Position numbers and translations under genes: made by a program. A stretch of DNA of 36,524 nucleotides from Euryarchaeota archaeon UBA250 (GTDB lineage Archaea > Thermoplasmatota > Poseidoniia > Poseidoniales > Thalassarchaeaceae), in the NCBI GenBank assembly GCA_002504845.1, contig DATW01000011.1, positions 1 to 36,524 on the forward strand, in the 5' to 3' direction. A model generated the notes under the pieces. It saw only the letters and a list, made by a program, of their open reading frames with translations. It had not been told where the DNA came from and ran no database searches. Positions 32,430-36,524 of the stretch are shown in pieces. Numbering within the stretch: position 1 is the stretch's first letter; every line of letters begins with the position of its first letter.

Positions 32430-32890
32430 TCTAAGGATTTGGATGCGACGTACTCTAGAAGGTCCATTGCAACTTCACAGGACTCGGCGACAACCGGTTC
32501 CGGATCGTCTACAAATTTCTCTAATGTGGCTAATGCGATTCTATCACCAATCGCTCCTAGAGCCTCGGCTGCCTCATGACGTACCATGAGATCTTCGTCA
32601 TGATCTTCGAGACGATCTATGAGGTGAGGTACTGCTGCAGGATCTTGCATTTGCCCCATCACATATGCAATCTCATGCTTTAGGAGTGCTGATTTGGAGG
32701 AGTAAGCGGCTGCAAGCGCTTCAACAGCGTCAACACCACCGATATTCCTCAATGCGAAAAGCGCTCTCATTCTTTGAAACATTCTTTCATTTTCATCGCA
32801 TATGGTTTGCCTTAAGCTTGGCACCGACAGTATCTCACTTGCAGGTGCTGGATCGACTGAGTCAAACTCAGATATCTCTGGCTTATCCAT
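32411..32890 (-). CDS. Half-length deoxyhypusine hydroxylase-like HEAT-repeat protein
   Basis: A 159-residue protein made of HEAT-like repeats. From about residue 35 it reads ERMFQRMRALFALRNIGG, SALLKHEIAYVMGQMQDP (His72-Glu73), LMVRHEAAEALGAIGD (His105-Glu106) and VVAESCEVAMDLLEY. This closely follows one half of eukaryotic deoxyhypusine hydroxylase as I recall it, including two His-Glu metal motifs exactly 33 residues apart. The eukaryotic enzyme has two such halves and binds two irons between them. A single half suggests a homodimer with the same site, which is inference. It follows mqnD by three bases and probably shares its transcript. Alternatives are PBS-lyase HEAT-repeat proteins without hydroxylase activity. 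eIF5A and deoxyhypusine synthase are not in this window. Confidence 0.8.
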   Translation of the reverse strand: MDKPEISEFDSVDPAPASEILSVPSLRQTICDENERMFQRMRALFALRNIGGVDAVEALAAAYSSKSALLKHEIAYVMGQMQDPAAVPHLIDRLEDHDEDLMVRHEAAEALGAIGDRIALATLEKFVDDPEPVVAESCEVAMDLLEYVASKSLDYEVTD

Positions 32891-32893
32891 GTT

Positions 32894-33751
32894 TTATCGA
32901 CTATGTGCCCTGCCTATGAAATCAATGGCTCGAGGGTCAAAGTCCAAATCTACCAATCCGATCGATTGCCCCTCTTCTAAGAATCTCATCACAGCCTCAC
33001 GCCCATCGTCGCCATAATCGATAGTCCGTTGATTGACATACATCCCAACGAACTTTTCGTTGGTTTCGTCGGATATCCCTCTGCCCCACTTTTTTGCGAA
33101 TGACAGTGCGGATTCAGGATTTGATATCGCATGCTCTATAGAGAGCCGCACGTCATTGGCGATATGCTCGCAGATCTCTGAGCCATGAGATTTCAGCACG
33201 ACATTTCCACCCAGGGGTAGTGGAAGACCCGTTTTTTCATTCCACCATACCCCCAGATCTAAAACAAGGTGAACCCCTTCATCTTTCCAAGTCAGTTGCC
33301 CCTCGTGAATAATCAAGCCATGAGTTGATTTTCCAGATGCTACTGAAGGAAGAATCTCGTCGAATGGCATGACTTCCACATTAACATCGCCTAAGGCGAG
33401 TCTCAATGCCAGATAAGCAGAAGTGCCAAGTCCGGGAATTGCAATCGTAGATTCAGAGGCCTCCTGAACAGAAGATTCCGAAGTGGATATTATCATCGGC
33501 CCGTATCCTTCTCCCATCGAAGCGCCGCAATTCATCAAAGAGTAATTATTGGAAATTGTCGGGTAGGAGTGTATTGAGACAGCGCTTACATCATGTGCGC
33601 CATCCAGTGCCTGTTGATTGAGCGTCTGTATGTCAACAAGGACATGTTCGTATCGCCTATCGCCCGTATCTATCAGGGATTCAGTCATGGCATAGAACAT
33701 GAATGCGTCATCTGGATCCGGTGAATGGCCTATACTGTAACGAGTCGTCAT
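32894..33751 (-). CDS. mqnD: 1,4-dihydroxy-6-naphthoate synthase
   Basis: A 285-residue periplasmic-binding-protein-fold enzyme of the futalosine pathway. It has YSIGHSPDPDDAFMFYA at the N-terminus, VSAVSIHSYPTISNNYSLM, GYGPMIIST, LGTSAYLALRLAL, GLIIHEGQLTWKDEGV and DLGVWWNEKTGLPLPLGG. MqnD opens the cyclic dehypoxanthine futalosine product to the naphthoate. The ATG at 33751 is the family start; the frame extends to 33889 but the extra residues are unlike the family. A TTTATAC box lies about 26 bases upstream. It is oriented opposite to mqnE-mqnA and is followed by the DOHH-like gene. Confidence 0.92.
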   Translation of the reverse strand: MTTRYSIGHSPDPDDAFMFYAMTESLIDTGDRRYEHVLVDIQTLNQQALDGAHDVSAVSIHSYPTISNNYSLMNCGASMGEGYGPMIISTSESSVQEASESTIAIPGLGTSAYLALRLALGDVNVEVMPFDEILPSVASGKSTHGLIIHEGQLTWKDEGVHLVLDLGVWWNEKTGLPLPLGGNVVLKSHGSEICEHIANDVRLSIEHAISNPESALSFAKKWGRGISDETNEKFVGMYVNQRTIDYGDDGREAVMRFLEEGQSIGLVDLDFDPRAIDFIGRAHSR

Positions 33752-33772
33752 AGCATAGGCGCTGACGAGGTT

Positions 33773-33780
33773 GTATAAAT
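33773..33780 (-). promoter_or_regulatory. TATA-like box for mqnD (and possibly the plus-strand small gene)
   Basis: The minus strand reads ATTTATAC here, centred about 26 bases before the mqnD ATG, a good leaderless promoter. The plus strand reads GTATAAAT and could also serve the small gene at 33841, with a longer leader. Confidence 0.5.
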
Positions 33781-33840
33781 TGCCTTGGCAGACTCCATGA
33801 CAATCGCCACCATGAAGTATCTGTGCTCCTTGGGCGATAC

Positions 33841-34035
33841 ATGCCCGATGCTGAGAAGCTATCCACCGCAACTGGCCAACTTGGTCCAAAGTGCGCTAAG
33901 ACCGGAAAGCCCTTGAAATTCTCAGAGGCAATAGTTCATGATGGCGAGTATCTGTCATACGAGGCCTATCTGGAACTGACAGGAGCAGAGCCCTCAACAG
34001 AGCCAAAAACGGTTCCAGGCCTAAGGATGGAATGA
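33841..34035 (+). CDS. Small protein, unknown function
   Basis: A 64-residue protein starting MPDAEKLSTATGQLG at ATG 33841 (GTG 33823 would add six residues). The middle part, GPKCAKTGKPLKFSEAIVHD and YLSYEAYLELTG, reads as a compact beta-hairpin/helix unit with a single Cys followed by Thr-Gly, a bit like half of a zinc ribbon. No partner Cys is present. The reading frame is bounded by mqnD upstream (divergent) and priS 36 bases downstream, so it may be in the primase operon. I do not recognise it. Confidence 0.5.
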   Translation: MPDAEKLSTATGQLGPKCAKTGKPLKFSEAIVHDGEYLSYEAYLELTGAEPSTEPKTVPGLRME

Positions 34036-34071
34036 CGCCATCTTGAAGGCCTTCCTTCCAATCGCTTTGAT

Positions 34072-35250
34072 GTGGCGAAGGGTTGGAGTCGTATAGGTTC
34101 GAGGTTCGCTGACTTCTATAGGTCCATGGAACCAAGCGATATCTGGCTCCCTCCTCGCCTCAGACGTCGTGAGTGGATGTTCATGCCATGGGGCGACAGG
34201 CCAACCGATCGGCATCGCTCATTTACGGATGCAGGAGCACTTCACTCCTACCTCTGCCAAAGATTCCCTCATTCATGCTTTCACTCAACGGCTTACTATG
34301 ATGATCCGTCTCAAAGAACGATGTCTGAAAAGGGCTGGAGAGGAGCCGACCTAATATTCGATTTAGACGGCGATCATCTGCACGGCATCAGTCCCACTGA
34401 TTTTCCCAATCTAATATCTGCCATACAAGATCAGGCATGGTCCCTCTGGAACGACTTCCTAGAGCCGGAGTTCGGATTCAACAGAGACTATGCACAATTC
34501 ACATTCTCAGGCCATCGAGGCTTCCACATACACCTGAGAGACCCTTCTCTCTTCCATCTCGACTCCAACGCAAGAAGGGAGATAGTCACCTATATCCGGG
34601 GTGTCGGGCTAGATGTATCCACATCTCAGAGGAAAGACTCTGGATGGTCGAGGAGGCTTGACGAGGGCATTGAAAGAATCTCTAATATGCTCGCTGAAGC
34701 TTCGAAAGGGGGAAAGGATTCACCCACCATCAAGAGCCTGATAGAACAAGCAAAGAGTCAGAATCACCCAGCGAGTCACAGTACGATGACCAAACTAATC
34801 GAAATGGCTTCTAGCGAAGATCACGTTTCAAGGTTAAAGGGAGGCTCTACCAATGTTTTCGGGGAGAGCGGGACAAGTCTCTTTTGGGCACTCGTCAGAG
34901 CGAACTCTTCAGTTTCAGTCATAGGTGGAGAAACAGATGAGAATGTAACGGTTGATGTCAAGAGAGTAATACGCCATCTCGGGAGCCTCCATGGCAAATC
35001 AGGTCTCAGAGTCACCGAGATACCCTTCGAAAGACTGGATCCGGACGGTTCTAAACCGTTTGATCCATTGAAGGAGGCAATTGTTTTCGCAGGAAGTGAG
35101 AATACCAAAATACGCCTCTTAATCGACGATGTTAGAGCGATAATAAATGATAGAGAGATAGATGGTAATTCGGGAAGCGAGTATGTTGTTGATGAGGGCA
35201 TGGCTATGTTTTTGCAACTCAAAGGCTGGGCCGAGCTAGTACCTTCCTGA
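34072..35250 (+). CDS. priS: DNA primase small subunit PriS
   Basis: A 392-residue protein with the archaeal-eukaryotic primase core. It has DFYRSMEP near the N-terminus, PPRLRRREWMFMPWG, the metal-binding motif LIFDLDGDH (Asp97 and Asp99), FTFSGHRGFHIHL with the nucleotide-binding Ser-Gly-His and a C-terminal DVKRVIRHLGSLHGKSGLRV segment that belongs to the conserved primase fold. PriS makes RNA (and DNA) primers together with PriL, which is not in this window. It starts with GTG 34072. The EF-hand protein follows after 62 bases. Confidence 0.95.
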   Translation: MAKGWSRIGSRFADFYRSMEPSDIWLPPRLRRREWMFMPWGDRPTDRHRSFTDAGALHSYLCQRFPHSCFHSTAYYDDPSQRTMSEKGWRGADLIFDLDGDHLHGISPTDFPNLISAIQDQAWSLWNDFLEPEFGFNRDYAQFTFSGHRGFHIHLRDPSLFHLDSNARREIVTYIRGVGLDVSTSQRKDSGWSRRLDEGIERISNMLAEASKGGKDSPTIKSLIEQAKSQNHPASHSTMTKLIEMASSEDHVSRLKGGSTNVFGESGTSLFWALVRANSSVSVIGGETDENVTVDVKRVIRHLGSLHGKSGLRVTEIPFERLDPDGSKPFDPLKEAIVFAGSENTKIRLLIDDVRAIINDREIDGNSGSEYVVDEGMAMFLQLKGWAELVPS

Positions 35251-35312
35251 ATAGCACACAATAGCCACACATTCGGCGAACGTTGAAACCCCGAATTGCT
35301 TGAGAGCATACC

Positions 35313-36275
35313 ATGGGCCTAATCCCACGACGCAAGAAGAAGGGGAAATTGCCTCCTATGCCCCCGCCCCCGCCTCCTCCTCCGATGGATGCTCGAGGAG
35401 ACCCCATGGTCCCCCCGCCCCCGCCACAAAACCCTCCAAATGAGGACTTTGACAGCCTCGTACCTATTGGAGGTGGCCGAGGAACGGTCACCACTCCTGA
35501 ATTGGGAGAGTACGATCATGAATGGTCTAACAAAAACAAAGATCCGGCCGAAGAAGATCTCGAGTCGCTCTGGAGTGCCAGGAAGGCTGCCAACATAGGT
35601 TCTGAAGGACTTGATGGGATGTATGGCCACATAGACAGAATCGCAAAGGGGGATAGAGGATCGCTAATCAACAGATTCTCTGATAGGTTCGGAACAGAGC
35701 TAGACAGAGAAATCATAGTCATGAGGAAGGAGCAACAGCAGGTCGTAAGGGATATTGCCCCTGTAGTCGAGCTTATTGAGAAGCCCAAAGATACAGATCA
35801 TCTCACGCTTGATGAGTTCATACACTCCATGGATGAACCAGCATTCATTGAGAAGGTGTCGGATGCAACAGGGATAAGCATCGAAATGCTATCTTCATTC
35901 GAAGAGGAGGAGTTGGTTGATTTCTTCCAAACTGCAGATGTAGATGATAGCGGGACAATGGAATTCGAGGAGTTTGCAGCGGCTATAACAAGACTGAAGG
36001 AAGCGAACGATGACTTCGCGAGACTCTTCAGCATAGTAGATACACTTCTTGGTAATCAAAATTCCAAATTCATCGAATCCTTTACCCAATCAGACGCGTA
36101 TGAATTGTACAAGAAGGTTGGAACAGATCCTCATCATGCTCCTGAAGATGAGAGGAGAGACTTCTTTGCGCTCATCAACGAAGTTTTAGGTGATTTGCCT
36201 CCCTCTGAGATTGAAAGTTTTACCCAATCAGAGGACTTTGAACACTACAAGACTATGGGCGAGGCGCTTCAGTGA
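35313..36275 (+). CDS. Polyproline and EF-hand protein
   Basis: A 320-residue protein of unknown function. Residues 6-11 are basic (RRKKKG); two proline runs of eight and five lie at about 17-24 and 34-38. A helical middle follows, then a canonical 12-residue EF-hand loop at residues 209-220 (DVDDSGTMEFEE, with Asp/Asp/Ser/Glu/Glu in the binding positions), flanked by helices (VDFFQTA and FAAAITRLKEA). The C-terminus has two copies of ESFTQS, at 255-260 and 301-306, each followed by a similar helix (DAYELYKKVG and EDFEHYKTMG). Polyproline might call for eIF5A help in translation. There is no signal peptide. A Ca2+-binding scaffold is the simplest reading. Confidence 0.75.
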   Translation: MGLIPRRKKKGKLPPMPPPPPPPPMDARGDPMVPPPPPQNPPNEDFDSLVPIGGGRGTVTTPELGEYDHEWSNKNKDPAEEDLESLWSARKAANIGSEGLDGMYGHIDRIAKGDRGSLINRFSDRFGTELDREIIVMRKEQQQVVRDIAPVVELIEKPKDTDHLTLDEFIHSMDEPAFIEKVSDATGISIEMLSSFEEEELVDFFQTADVDDSGTMEFEEFAAAITRLKEANDDFARLFSIVDTLLGNQNSKFIESFTQSDAYELYKKVGTDPHHAPEDERRDFFALINEVLGDLPPSEIESFTQSEDFEHYKTMGEALQ

Positions 36276-36284
36276 GGGTTCGAC

Positions 36285-36524
36285 ATGGGATTACTAGAGA
36301 AGGCTGAATCCGGAAAAACTCCCAAGGAGACCACCAAGAAGAAGAGTCCTGAGAAGGCACCTGCTAAGGCACCTGCTAAGGCACCTGCGAAAGTCGAAAA
36401 ACCAAAGAGAGAATCCAGATTCTCAAGACGACGTGAAAAGGAAAAGAAGGCAAAGGAGCCAAAAGATCCAGTCGATCTACCATCATTTCCTCAGGGTTTC
36501 GAGCAACCCACTAGCGGACAAATG
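36285..36524 (+). CDS. Partial Lys/Pro/Ala-rich protein (runs off right edge)
   Basis: An open frame from ATG 36285 to the end of the window (80 codons, no stop). It starts MGLLEKAESGKTPKETTKKK and carries three KAPA-type repeats followed by many Lys, Arg and Glu residues. It then becomes less charged (PVDLPSFPQGFEQPTSG), so a folded domain may begin beyond the edge. It lies ten bases after the EF-hand gene and probably shares its transcript; both have short basic N-termini. The basic tail could bind nucleic acid or membrane. Confidence 0.7.
   Translation, partial: MGLLEKAESGKTPKETTKKKSPEKAPAKAPAKAPAKVEKPKRESRFSRRREKEKKAKEPKDPVDLPSFPQGFEQPTSGQM
36354..36389 (+). repeat. Short tandem repeat encoding KAPA units
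   Basis: A 12-base unit (AAGGCACCTGCT) occurs in tandem, about three copies, the last diverging to GCG. It encodes Lys-Ala-Pro-Ala three times at about residues 24-35 of the right-edge gene. Confidence 0.75.

Noticed and set aside
34821..35309. Minus-strand frame of 162 codons opposite priS
   Set aside because: priS is certain; the frame is a low-complexity antisense product.

Overview
The window is archaeal chromosome, most likely from a marine Thermoplasmatota-type euryarchaeon (Marine Group II / Poseidoniales or a close relative; the lineage is inferred from gene content alone). It carries the conserved archaeal exosome-proteasome operon (psmA, SBDS, rrp4, rrp41, rrp42, rpl37ae, pcc1, prefoldin beta), archaeal uS12, uS7 and EF-2, archaeal primase small subunit PriS, split transketolase, KptA, isopentenyl phosphate kinase and an archaeal-type ProRS. 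Gene starts often have TATA-like boxes about 26 bases upstream (leaderless transcripts) or GGAGG/AGGTGATC Shine-Dalgarno sites. I see no tRNA, rRNA, insertion sequence, CRISPR array or intergenic stretch over 300 bases.

Layout. 1-3828: accessory part, with a left-edge partial gene carrying tandem 'NG-Y' repeats, a zinc-motif membrane protein, a DUF805 protein and other small membrane proteins. 3854-6603 (minus): Dph6-like ATPase, purB and a RadB-like protein with a degenerate P-loop. 6657-13149 (plus): the proteasome/exosome/ribosome/KEOPS/prefoldin operon, ending in a DHH phosphoesterase and a helical-repeat protein. 13107-15735 (minus): UbiD-type decarboxylase, TPR protein and Nudix hydrolase. 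15861-19212 (plus): rpsL, rpsG, fusA. 19216-21705 (minus): isopentenyl phosphate kinase followed by a single-polypeptide fusion of type I IPP isomerase and GGPP synthase. 21772-27402: zinc-ribbon protein, kptA, thiolase, a membrane zinc-ribbon protein, coaBC and proS. 27389-30343 (minus): split transketolase and two membrane proteins. 30443-33751: menaquinone (futalosine pathway) genes mqnE, mqnA and mqnD, with a half-length deoxyhypusine-hydroxylase-like gene downstream of mqnD. 33841-36524: small protein, priS, a polyproline/EF-hand protein and a Lys/Pro/Ala-rich protein running off the right edge.

How the genes fit together. Isoprenoid supply is the clearest theme: the UbiD protein could form isopentenyl phosphate in the archaeal mevalonate pathway, the kinase would make IPP, and the fusion protein would isomerise IPP and extend it to GGPP for lipids and the menaquinone tail. 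A second theme is translation-factor modification: EF-2 keeps its diphthamide histidine, a Dph6-like enzyme lies nearby, and the half-length DOHH-like protein suggests hypusine hydroxylation. The two strongest candidates for something new are the IDI-GGPPS fusion and the half-DOHH gene. Packing is extreme: almost all convergent gene pairs overlap or lie within a few bases of each other.
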